Positions 11,317-23,300 of a stretch of DNA of 64,000 bases are shown here, in pieces. A model generated the notes under the pieces. It did not search any database. It had not been told where the DNA came from and worked only from the letters and a program-made list of their open reading frames with translations. Numbering within the stretch: position 1 is the stretch's first letter; each line of letters begins with the position of its first letter. Origin of the DNA: Rostratula benghalensis. Its lineage: Eukaryota > Chordata > Aves > Charadriiformes > Rostratulidae. Made by a program: the position numbers and the translations under genes. The DNA lies in the NCBI GenBank assembly GCA_013399305.1, contig VXAI01000140.1, positions 1,054,196 to 1,118,195 of the forward strand. The letters run 5' to 3'.

Positions 11317-14300
11317 GTAATGGCGGTGCCGAGGAGAGTGAAAACACAGATAAATTTGCTAATCCATTTACAGTTGTTCAGTCAAACTTTCTCTTATGCT
11401 GGGCCACGGTTGTGTTTTAAAGTATGCTGTAGTTGTGCTTTATGCCACCCAATGCCCCTTCGGAGCAGTGTGAGAGCCTTCCTTTGTAAAGCTTGTTTTC
11501 ACATGTCCACGTTATAGATGGGATCTTGCTTTCTGTAATTCCACTTTAGAGCTGTGATCCATACTACTTACTATGTGATACATACTATAGAATATACCCT
11601 ACAGAGGGTATATTCTGTCAGAGCCCATAGAAGACTCATCCAGTGCACTTGAAGCTATCGTAAACCCGGGTTTGGGGCTCATACCTGCTGTAGTGTACTA
11701 AAGCTTAGTTTATAAAGAGGAATGGGTGGGAGTGAGTTATGAAATATAACACAAATGAATTTCAGCTGTCGTTCTGATTGAGTTCAGATTATTAAAAATG
11801 TGTTTGTGATTGGAAGATTTTTTCCCTTCAGCAGAAGCTAATATTGTTGAGTTAAATATTTTTAATAAGCATGCATACACCACTGTTGAAAACTTTTGTT
11901 GGTTAATCTGGTAGAAGAAATGCAAGTTGAAGTGTTGCAGAAGGATAATATCGTGTGTCTTTTGCATAGATTATTCTGACCAACTGTGTAATTGTGAAAA
12001 TGTGATTTGCTTAAGAACTACATTTTAGCAAACAACTTCCAGTTTCTCACCTTAACCAACTGTCTTGTCTCTTGTGCTGCAGGCGATCCCAATAATTTAT
12101 GTGACAGCCCATCCCTAGTTGTGGATCAGCACAGATGGACTATTTATCATTCCAAAGTCAATCTCCCAGCAGCACTAAATGATCCTAGGTTAGCAAAAAG
12201 GGAATCTGATTTCTTTACAAAAACATGGGGAGTGGACTTTGTGGACACTGAAGTCACGCCTTCATTCTACCTCCCACAGATCACCAAGGAACATTTTGCG
12301 TTATACCTACAGGAAATCAGTCCGGTAAGAACCCCAAATTAGATACACGTGGTACAGAAAGAGATTTGAGATCCTTCTTCTAATAAGAGATTGTCCCTGG
12401 TAGTAGTCCATTATACACTTCACTGATAATTAATTTGCTCTTCAGTGCTTGTTGACTCTTCATTAGGCATTTCTTGGTTTATAATCTCAGTATTTGTAGT
12501 GTGGAAAATGCTGTCTAAATTCTCTATTATTATTTTTTTTTTTTAATTTATATTTCTGAGTACTGAGCTCTGCACCGGGACTTACAGTTCATGTTCTTTC
12601 TGATTAGTCATCCTTTTTTTATGTGAGGATTGTTTAATGATTGGGTTCTACAGTGCAACTTTCAGACACTTGGATCAAATATAAAACATGACTATGCGCT
12701 GCAAGGTTTGGAGATGTTTATTAAGAGTCTCTAATTTAAACATTTCTACGTGAAGGTCTTTACATAGGTCTATTACCTTGATGATTTCTTTTGTAACAGG
12801 AAAGTTTAAGCTACATCCAAGGACACCAGGACCAGTAGGAGACTTCTACAAACTCTTAAAATACAGGTGTCAGTAAGTATGTAGGGTTTTTTGGGTTGTT
12901 TTTTTTTTGTTTTTGTTTTGTTTTTTTACCTGAAAGAACATGTAGAAGTCTCCCACTGTTTTCTGCTTCCTTGGTTTGTAGCTTTCTTATTTTTTTGCTG
13001 GTACAGAATTGGCTGCAGGGATTATGTAAATCATAGTTAAAGTTTGTGAAAGTAGATTGTATCTGAACTATTGCCATCGCTTCACACATTCAACATTTAA
13101 AACATTTAAGAGTTCATCTGTAAAAATAAACATGTAATGCAGTGACTGCTAAATGACAGAAAGTTTTGGGAAGAGGGAACTGACCCATGTTGTAGCTCCT
13201 AGCAGAGACCCAGCTGACATCAGTGTTCTTTAGAAATGTAATTTCTCACCACTATAATCTGCAGTGGTGTTTACACCTGTAGATAAAATTTGAAGCTCAA
13301 CATGATGAAACAAGATAGGTGGTTTCAGGAAGGTACTAATTAGTAAGATGTGGAAGCAATTTCTACTAATTTAGCAATGAAAAAGCATTCATTGTGTGTT
13401 AGTGTGATTATACAGCAAATAAATGTTTGGATGTGTAATTACAATTGATCTATGGTTTTATCTCATTATGTAGAGAAGTTATTAGACCTTTTCAGTAACT
13501 TGTGTGCTAATTTTTTCTTGAAATGTAAAGATACAGAAGAAAACAGCATATTGACTGTAGATTGCAATTTTTGGTACCTTTCATCTGGACTTCACATAAT
13601 CTGAACTTTTAAGAGGGAAAAAATATTATTGTGGACTTGTCTGAATTATTTGTCATAATGCAGTTATGTTTCACTAAAAATGCTCTGAATGTTCTGTTTC
13701 ACAGAAAAGCTTTTATTTTTTTAAGCCTCAGAATAATTCTTTCACATATTTCCTCTTCTACAGAGAGAGAAGGTTCATGAAAGATGCAAGAATATTTGTA
13801 CTCCTAAAGATAGCTTTGAGAGGACACTATTGCACACCCACGGTACAGTCAAAGCCTTCCATGAATCATTAAAAAGTAATTTCTTTTTTATAGTTATGTT
13901 ATGGCATTCAGTAACGAATGCTATAACCTACTGATCACCTTCTTTACTTGCTCGATGGCTTCATGTGCCATAATAGCTGATGATGATTTCTTTGTAACAA
14001 GAATTGAAAACACAGAGATGGCTGGCTAGAAGTATTCATGACCACTCATGATATCGCTCAAAATGCTTGTGATAGCTGCTCTTAAACTTTTTCTTGGCAT
14101 GTTTGCATTCATGATAGGTCATTTTCTCCCTGGCAGTTTTTTCGTTAAGTTCCTTCTATTTAAGATCTGTTGAGACTGTTGTATCAAATCTCTAGCAGCT
14201 GTTGACTTTGCAATGAAGAATGGCAGCACTGGGCCATTCCTATCTCTCTGCCACAAGGACTGTGGAATGGCTGAGGTAGAAAGTGACATCTCAGGGTGGT

Positions 14301-17300
14301 CTAGTCCAGACCAACTGCTCAAGCAGGGTAACCTATGTGAAGGCAGTGTCCAGTTGGGTTTTGAATTTATCCATGAATGGAGATGATAAAATCATGGAAG
14401 GGTTTGGGTTAGAACCTTAAAGATCATCCAGTTACAACCCTCGTGCCCTGGGCAGGGACACCTCCCATCAGACCAGGCTGTTCATCCTGGTCTTGAACAC
14501 TTCCAGGGATGGGGCAGCCACAGCTTCTCTGGGCAATCTGAGCCAGGGTCTCACCACCCTCACAGCAAAGAATTTCTTCCTGAGATATCATTAAATCTCC
14601 CCTCTTACAGTTTAAAACCGTTCCCCTCCCTGATCAAGAGTCTCTCCTCAACTTTCCTGGAGTCCCTCTAGGGACTGGAAAGCTGCTATAAGGTCTCCCT
14701 GGAGCCTTCTCTTCTCCAGGCTGAACACCCCCAACTCTCTCAACCTGTCCTCACAGCAGAGGGGCTCCAACCCTCACAGCATCTCTGTGGCCTCCTCTGG
14801 ACCTGCTCCAACAGGTCCATGCCCTTCCTGTGCTGAGGACTCCCGAGCTGGAGGCAGCACTGTGGAGTGGGGGGCTCCCCAGAGCGATGCAGAGCAGGAG
14901 AATCCCTCACTCAGCCTGCTGGCCATGCTGCTGGGGATGCAGACCAAGATGAGATTGGCTTTCTGGGCTGCAAGTGCACATTGGCCAGCTCAATGTACAC
15001 TTGGGCACCACCTCCCTGGACACTATGTTTCAGGGATTGATCACCCTCACAGTAAAAGTATTTCTTTGTTTAAATTGAGTTTTTAATGTGTCATTTTCTG
15101 CCTCTTATCCTGTCACTGGGCACCATTTGAGAAGAGTCTCCTATGTCTTCTTCACACCGTCTCATCAGATGTTTAAAAACATTTGTAAGATTCCCCCTGA
15201 GCTTTTACAGGCTAAACAGCTACAGCCTCTCCTCCTATGAAAGATGCCCTGCTGCCTAATCACCTTTGTGGCCCTTCACTGGACTCACTCCAGTATGTCT
15301 AGGTCTGTCTTGTACAGGGGAGCTCAGAACAGGGCACACCACTCTAGATGTCTCACAGTGCCGAGTGGAGAGGGAGGATCTCTTTCCTTCAGCCTGCTGG
15401 CAACGCTCTGCCTGAGGTAAGCCAGGAAGCTTTGCTGGCTTGGAGTCAGTTTATCCCCAATCAGAGGGTCCCTCTCTGCAGGAGGGCTTTCTAACTGCAA
15501 CCCAGGTGTGTAGAGGTGCCTGGGATTATTCCTCTCCAGATGCAGGACAACAGGACAACCATGACCCAGCAATGTGCCTGTGTGGGCAAGAAGGCCAATG
15601 ACATCCTGGGATGCATCAAGATGAGTGTGGCCAGCAGCTGGAGGGAGATCATCCTCCCCTTCTACTTTGCCCTGGTGAGGCTGTATATGGAGAACTGTGT
15701 ACGATTCTGGGCTCTCCAGCTTGAGAAGGACAGGAAACTGCTGGAGAGGATACAGGAAAGGGCTATGAAGGTGATGAGGGGACTAGAACATCTCTCTGAT
15801 GAGGAAAAGCTGCGAAAGGTCTTTTTAGTCCAGAGAAGAGAAGACTGAGGTGGGATCTCATCAATAGTTATAAATACTTAAAGGGTGGGCATTGGGAGGA
15901 CGAGGCCAGGCTTTTTTCAGTGGTGCCCAGTGACAGGACAAGAGGCAACGGGTACAAACGTGAACATAGGGAGTTCCATCTAAAGATGAGGAGGAACTTC
16001 TTTGAGGGTGGCAGAACACTGGAAGAGGCTGCCCAGAGAGATTGTGGAGTCTTCATTTCTGGAGGTAATAAAAGCCTGCCTGGATGTGTTTCTGTGCAAC
16101 CTGCTCTAGGTGGACGTGCTTTGGGAGGAGAGTTGGACTAGGTGATCTCCAGAGGTCCCTTCCAACCTGTATCATTCTGTAATTCTTTGTCTTTGCTTTT
16201 TCCTGTGTTTTACTTCATGAAGTTACACTCTGGGCAGTTCTCTGTTTAGTATTTCTCTGATTCCTGTTAGCAAAGACTACATGGCAAACTCTTCTTGCTG
16301 TCCACAGCTGTAACATGATTTGATGGAAATAGTTTAGCCAGTCTGAAACTGAACAAAGGAAGGTGAGAGGCAAAATGAAAAAGACAAGGAAAAGGAAAAG
16401 AAACACTCATAACCTAAAACAAACTTTTAATTAATTTCATTATTTTATTTTCTCAAAAATCTTAGCATAAAAGGGTTCACTTGCTGATCACTGTTTGATC
16501 AGGCTTGTCTATATCAGTATCTACAGGTAACACAGCAAGAATGATTGAGTAGCTCACTCCTTTTGATCATGTTAGTTCAATCAATTTTATTCTTCCTTGT
16601 CCATGCAAAAGGAAGCCCTTCTGTAGGGTTTCTCTGTGATTGCTGTTACTGTGGAATAGCTGTTCCTGAATGAGTCCATTTGCAGAGCATACAGCAAAAG
16701 CAAAGTTCCTTCTGCAGGCTTAGCTTAATCCATTTTGAAGGAGTCTTTTGTTTTTAAAAAGAGACAATTACTGTATCACCAAAGTATCTGGGAGATTCTT
16801 GGGAGATGGTGCATGAACTGACCCTTCATTTTCTACAATGTCTCTCGTTAGCATCGCCAGTCTTCCTCTAACTCCAGCCTCAAGCCTTTCACTTCCCTAA
16901 GAGTTTGTCCAAAAACTGAGGACAGCAGGATGATTCCTAGGTTATCTTTTGTATTTCAGTGCAAATAAAGTAAGAAACAAATCAAGTAAGAGCCAAAGAA
17001 GTGAGAGAAATGGGAGAAACTTACCATATGTGAGCACTTAGAATATTTTTCAGTGATGAGTAGACTGTCCATCGGAGGTGGGGGCTTGCTTCTTTTAAAT
17101 TCCTCACCTTTTTTGGCCTCCAGTGTGCTCCCTCTCCATAATGCACACTAGTTGATGAGTAGGGGAAGAAAAGGGGATTTTGGCTGAACCTCAGAAGTCT
17201 GAATTTCCTTTTCTTTCAGTTCTTCTGGGGTACAGTGCTGTAACTCTTTTCCCAGCTCAGCTCTCTCACCCTCTGCAGTTGTCAGGTCACCTTGCTTCAA

Positions 17301-20300
17301 GAGGAGTGCTGCTTCTCTGCTACTTTCTCAGTCTCCTTGGGACTCTGTCCCAAGCCCTGGGTCATCCTTGCCAGCTTTTGTGTGTCCATCCTCAAAGTAC
17401 TTTGCAGAAGTGCAGCTTCTGTCTGAAGCATTAAAACTGGGGTGATCCTATAGGGACTATTTCCCGGCCCTTGCAAGTTGACTGAACAGTGCGTTAAGGA
17501 ACATGAAGTGCTAAGTAGATTGCTCAGTAGGGCTAACATTTTCGCTGTGAAAGTAGCCAAGTGTGAGCAGCTCTGAGACATAAGCTACAAAGGACAACAG
17601 AATGTTTCACAGAATCAGAATATTTCGGGTTGGAAGAAACTTAAGAAGGTCTTTCCTGCAACTGCCGTCTCAAAGCCAACTCGGGCTTTGAGGTCAGGCC
17701 AAGCTATTCAGGGCTTCATCCAGGTGTGCCTTGAAAACCTTCAAGGATGGAGAGTGCCTGCCCTCTGGGCAGCCTACTCCAATGCTTGATTGTCCTTGTG
17801 GTGAAAAAGTTTTCCCTCATGTTCAGTCAGAAAGTTTTATTTCCATTCATAACCACTATTCCCTGGTCCCCCTACCCTGTCTGCCCCCTGGGAGGAACCT
17901 GGCATCATTGTCTTGAAAACTTCCTCAGAGGGTTTCATAGTGTTCAACTGTTTTCCACTGTTTCCTCATGAATGACTACTTGTATTTTGTTTAATTTTTA
18001 GATAAATCCAGGACAGATCTGGAACAAGTACCTAAGGTATGGTTCCTGTGTATTTGAAACCTTTATAAGGACTTTTCACATGTAATCTTGAATATACAAA
18101 TGTACTCTCTACTTCTTAGTAGAGATTTTTTCCACGCTGACTACTTGAGCTGATTCTCAAGAGGATCTGTAGTTCTCAGAATTTAAAAAGACTAAGAACA
18201 GTCTGCTTTTTCTTTTTTTGTTTTTTTCTTTTCCCCATGATCTTGATTTTACTCTTACTTAAAGTAGAATATAAATTATGTTACTTTTTTTTTTAATCTT
18301 TAATAGTTAAAACTCAGAGCTGGGCAACATTAGCCATTCTGTGTTCTATGAGGAAAGGGAAACTGAAGAGTGTGATAGAAGCTTGAATAGTGCATAGTGT
18401 ACAACTTGGCATTAGGTTTAACTCCTTGAATCCTTGAGCAAAGCCTGCTTGCAGCTTCTATGATGTGGGGTTTTTGTGACAAGTTGACAAAAGACACAAC
18501 TCTGGATTCTGTTTCAGTCTGAACACTGGGGTTTTTTTTCTAGGTACAGTAAGAAATCAGTGTGGGTCAGCGTCTCTGTGCCAGTTGTGTAGGCTGTTAC
18601 TTCAGTAGCTGTCACTGCAATATTTAAAATCCAGGAAACCAGAAAGTTTGAGTTGGGTGTAATGCTATTTTCTATAGTGACGTTTTTGCCATTACACTTG
18701 AAAAACAGAGGGAAAAGGGTGCTACTGTCTGTATAGAAACTCAAGGGTTGTACCAGTTTTATCCAGTAAAATGAATGTTATTAGAGAACATTTTAGATGG
18801 ATGTTTCTCTGAGCTGTGTGGTTAATGGGACGTGTTACTGGCTCTCAGGAAGCATCCTTGCTGTGTTGTGCTCAAGGAGAGAGCTTGAGGCCCTGTTCCC
18901 TCTCAGGCAACACATGCTGCACCCTGAAAGCTGGCTGCATCCTCGCTCTGGTAGAAGCTATGGCCTCAGAAATGAGCACATCAGCATCAGGATGTCTCTG
19001 CTGTTGAAGAACTTTTGCTCTCATCCTTTAGAAGACCCACCTGCAGTTTAATACTGCCTATGTTTTCATGCTCAGGATGTTTAGATCGTCTCGGGTGCTT
19101 GATAACCTATGTAATTTTAGAGCTGCACACGTTCTGCTTTTTAGGAAGATACAGCTTCATCAGATCGCACAAGCTTTTAAGGTGTAAAGTAAATTGGTTG
19201 TAAGGTCTGGAATAAATTTGTTCACCTGGATAAATGAAAATTTGGGTTTTGAAAATCAACAAACAAGGTCTGTGTTAGCTTCATGAGATAGGAGGTGTGT
19301 TTAACTGGGGAGGAAAATGTAGGGGCAAGGAAATATCAAAATCACAGAATATTAGATGCATTTATGTATTCTGTTTTTCTGTTTCAGATTTTTATGAAAC
19401 CAGATTTTGCCTTGGAAGATTCCTTAACATTTAATGCCGTTTTACCATGGTCTCATTTTAGTACTGCTGGTGGAAAAGGAAATCGTGATGCAGCTTCCTC
19501 CAGGTTACTTCAAGAAAAGGTAAAACTTTGATACAAGATGACACTAGAAATACTAAATCCTAAGGTTTTTGTATGTCAAGAGCTTCCTCTTACCTTTTGT
19601 TGCTTGCATATTGTCTAAGTCCCCAGTGTTAAATATGTGCAGGATGAAAAGAACTGTAAAAAGGAAACATTCTCCAGCTGATTTTCTTTCCGTTTCTGCA
19701 TGGCCTTTTGAAATTCAGCATGAGGTTTGAGTACTTGGTTCCTCTTACAAACCAGGTCACCTGAGTATTAGCATTCAGATGAGCATCCTAATGCCTCGGT
19801 CCTTTGAGTTTGCATATTCCGCATAAGCCAGAACACAGAGCTTTTCTAGCTCAAATAATCAGGCCAACCCAGTGATCTGGTAGCTGTTGGTCAGAGACAG
19901 AGTTTGTTGGAGAGAATTTTAATTCCATGTTCTAAACGTGTAGGTACACTCTGTCTCTGGGAATCCCCATTGGGATATGCTCAATAGGAACTTCCAGCTG
20001 GTTGGCAAAATCCCAACTGTGGCCAGAGATATCCTGAGGATTTTTCTACAAAGCAGATGCTTTGAAATACAGCCTTTGGAATGAACAGAGCCACTCCAAA
20101 CCTATGTCATCAAGTGTAGTTAGGCTGCATCTTACCAGCTTTGGTGACTGAAAGTGCATCACGTATTTGCACGTAGATAATGTTCTTACTTGCAACCCAG
20201 TAGCCAAAGCTGTCTCCTTGTTAATGGCCATGGTTTGACAGTGCCAGTCTGCAACCACTTGATACAAAGGTTTGGGCATTTTAAAATTATTTGCATTTCT

Positions 20301-23300
20301 AATTTGTATTTTTCAAGCAGGAGAAGCATCATCATCAGTCAAAGAGATTGTGAGCTCATTTAAAAACACGAGCAAACCACAAGGGGGTAGTTGTGTGCCA
20401 AAGGGTTTTAATTTTTATTAGCAAAATTTCCTCATGATACAATAAGACAAATACCCTGGAACCCCTGTACTTGCATGGTGATGAACTTACTGAGTCACTG
20501 TTTTGCTTTCTTTCTCCTCTTTCTAGCTGAGCCATTATCTGGATATTGTGGAAGTCAATATTGCTCATCAGATTTCTCTGCGCTCGGAAGCTTTTTTTCA
20601 TGCAATGACCTCTCAGCATGAGTTGCAGGACTACCTCAGGAAAACCTCCCAGGCTGTAAAATTACTTAGAGAGAAAATTGCCAAAATTGACAAAGTAATG
20701 TGTGAAGGATCCCTTCGAGTTTTAAGACTGTCACTCACTAGAAATAACTGTATAAAAGCATACAATAAACTGAAGTTAATGGCTACAGTGCACCAAACAC
20801 AGCCCACGGTGCAGTTGCTGCTCTCCACTTCGGAGTTTGTTGGAGCTTTGGACTTAATAGCAACCACACAGGAGGTGTTGCAGCAAGAGCTTCAAGGCAT
20901 TCACAGTTTCCGGTAGGTAACCATCTAGGGTAATTAATAAAATCCAAGAGGAGCTAGAATGTGTTGAGCACATTATGTTGGCTGGAGGGGTTTGTTCTAC
21001 CTTTATTGGCTCATTCCTAGAGGATGTAGTACAAAAGGTACAAGATGTAAGTGGCGCGACTAACGTGGGTACCAGAGAAAGGTTTTTTTTAGGGGGAGGG
21101 ATGAACTTTTAACATCTAGATGCTCTGTGCTTCATTCTTGTCTACAGGTGGTTTAGGGGTGCAGAGAAGAGAGCTGAACAGTGGCTGGACCTTCACCTTG
21201 CAGGGCTTATAGCCCACAGCTGAAAGATGGCTCCCAAGTGGTGGTCCCCAGAGATACAGTTCTTGCTACGCAGCTCTGCTCTGGGCCAATGTTTTTAGCG
21301 CCTGAGCTAGCCACAGGGCTTTACAGCAATATGCACGGGCCCTGTGCTGAGTAGAGCAGCCTCCAGCCTCTGTGTGTGCTGGAAGAAGCTTGGCAAGCGA
21401 AAGCCAGCACAAAGCTATCAAACCATGACTCAAAATTTGATCTGAGCTTGGCAACTGATCAGATAGGATGTGTTCGGATACGCCGGCTCCTGTGGAGAGC
21501 TGTGTTTGCAGGAGCTATCTGATAGAGAAATCCAGTTCTGTGAGCTGCTGAAGCTGGGAAGGGAAGGGAATTAACAGTGGGAAGGTGCTGCTCAAGGTGC
21601 TCTGCGTTGGGCAAGGTCCTCAGCTGCTGTAAAGTTAAGAGATCATAATGGTTGTGTACAGGATGAAAGCGTTCTCTGCAAAGCTGCCACCGTGGTGTGA
21701 TGCTGGCAGAAGCAGCGTGTGTTTAATGAGCTCTAAGACTGGCAGCAGCCAGTTGAGGAACTATGCAATTTATTTTAGAAGTTTGTGCTGGGTGTGTGTG
21801 TGTTTTGTTTAGAGATTATGTAGTTCCCACAACCTAGTTGTTCCCAGCTTGCATAATAAAAACAGGGTTGTCATGGATAACTGTAATATGAATGTTCAGA
21901 ACTTTCTACAGTTGGTACTCTTGTCCGTCTGTTCACATGAGCTGCTCTTGTAACACTTTTTCTGGCTGGTTCAGAATAAGACTCAAATTTCATGTAGGAA
22001 AGNNNNNNNNNNNNNNNNNNNNNNNNNNNNNNNNNNNNNNNNNNNNNNNNNNNNNNNNNNNNNNNNNNNNNNNNNNNNNNNNNNNNNGGGGGGGGGGAAG
22101 GGGGAAGTTGTTAAAGCTGGTAGTCTTTTGCTTTTAGCCGAGCTGGTCCATCTTCAGATGCCTCAGTGCAGTTTTGTTCCTCTTTACTGCTCCTGCTCTC
22201 AACCACTTGATCACAGCCCTCAACCGAGTCAAACTTGTAGTTACATTGATGATGCTGAGTGTAATTCTACAACCCTCTGACAACATCAATCAGAATTAGT
22301 TGCGTCTCACAGTCAAGTAACTTCAGTGCTACATCAGCAGAGAGTGCAGTTCTGTTGTCACTGTCATTAGTCTGCATCACGTCCCAAGAATGTGCTGTTA
22401 TTTTTTTAAAATTACACTGAGATGCAGAACCTACTTCCAGGGCAATATTCATTTTGTCTGAAAAAAGTGGGTTTTGTCAATAACCCTCGGTTGGTTTGGT
22501 AGAGTTGAAAAGTAGTGATGGGAGGGGAAATGTCCCTTCTGCTTTGGATATTAAAGGTTCAGAAAGGTGGAAAGATGGAGAGTCTTCTAAAACTTCTCAG
22601 TAGAATGCTGTTTTTAAAAATAGATAAAATAAAAATCTGAATTGATGTCATACACAAATATTTCAGCTTTTTCCAAGAAATACCAAATGAATGTTCTTGC
22701 TTTGTTCTGAGCAAGAATGCCACAATTGTCAGGTGAGTTAAATTCATTATTTATTTTAAGATACTAACTTCTAAATCACCTCTTTCCCCCCCCTAAGTAA
22801 TTTGTATCTGATTTAAAAAAAAAAACAAAAACAAAAAACAAACCCCAACTTGTAGGTTTTAGTGTCGTGCATGGCAGCTTGTAGAATTTGCTTTTGAACG
22901 GACAGCTTGTAAATTGAGTCATGTTGCAGAATCATTCAGTGTGAAGCAGCAAGAAAACTATTCAGATCATCCATATACAAAAAGTCTTCTCCTCTTGTCA
23001 TGTCACATGCAGAAAAAACTGTAATTTTATTCTAGTTATGGCAAAAAATGGAAACACCTATGCTGTGAAGTAATAAATGGATGTCTTTAGGTTAATATCC
23101 ACAGTGTTTATATGTGTTGGTCATAACTATATGCTTATTGCTTGCTATTGCTATATGATTGAATTCAGGTTGTAGAGCTCTTCAACCTTTTCAGGTTGAT
23201 ATTTTTAATTTTATATCAATTAGAAGCTGGCAATACAGATTTGTGCTTTGTTTTCACAATCCTTGTTGGGCTGATGGAGATGTGGTGATTTCTTTTGCAC

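Noticed and set aside
11176..11517. 113-codon frame as a protein-coding gene
   Set aside because: It is the out-of-frame shadow of VPS54 exon 2 starting at the weak upstream ATG, and it reads into intron 2.
21892..22137. Open frame spanning the N gap
   Set aside because: The continuity is an artefact of translating unknown bases.
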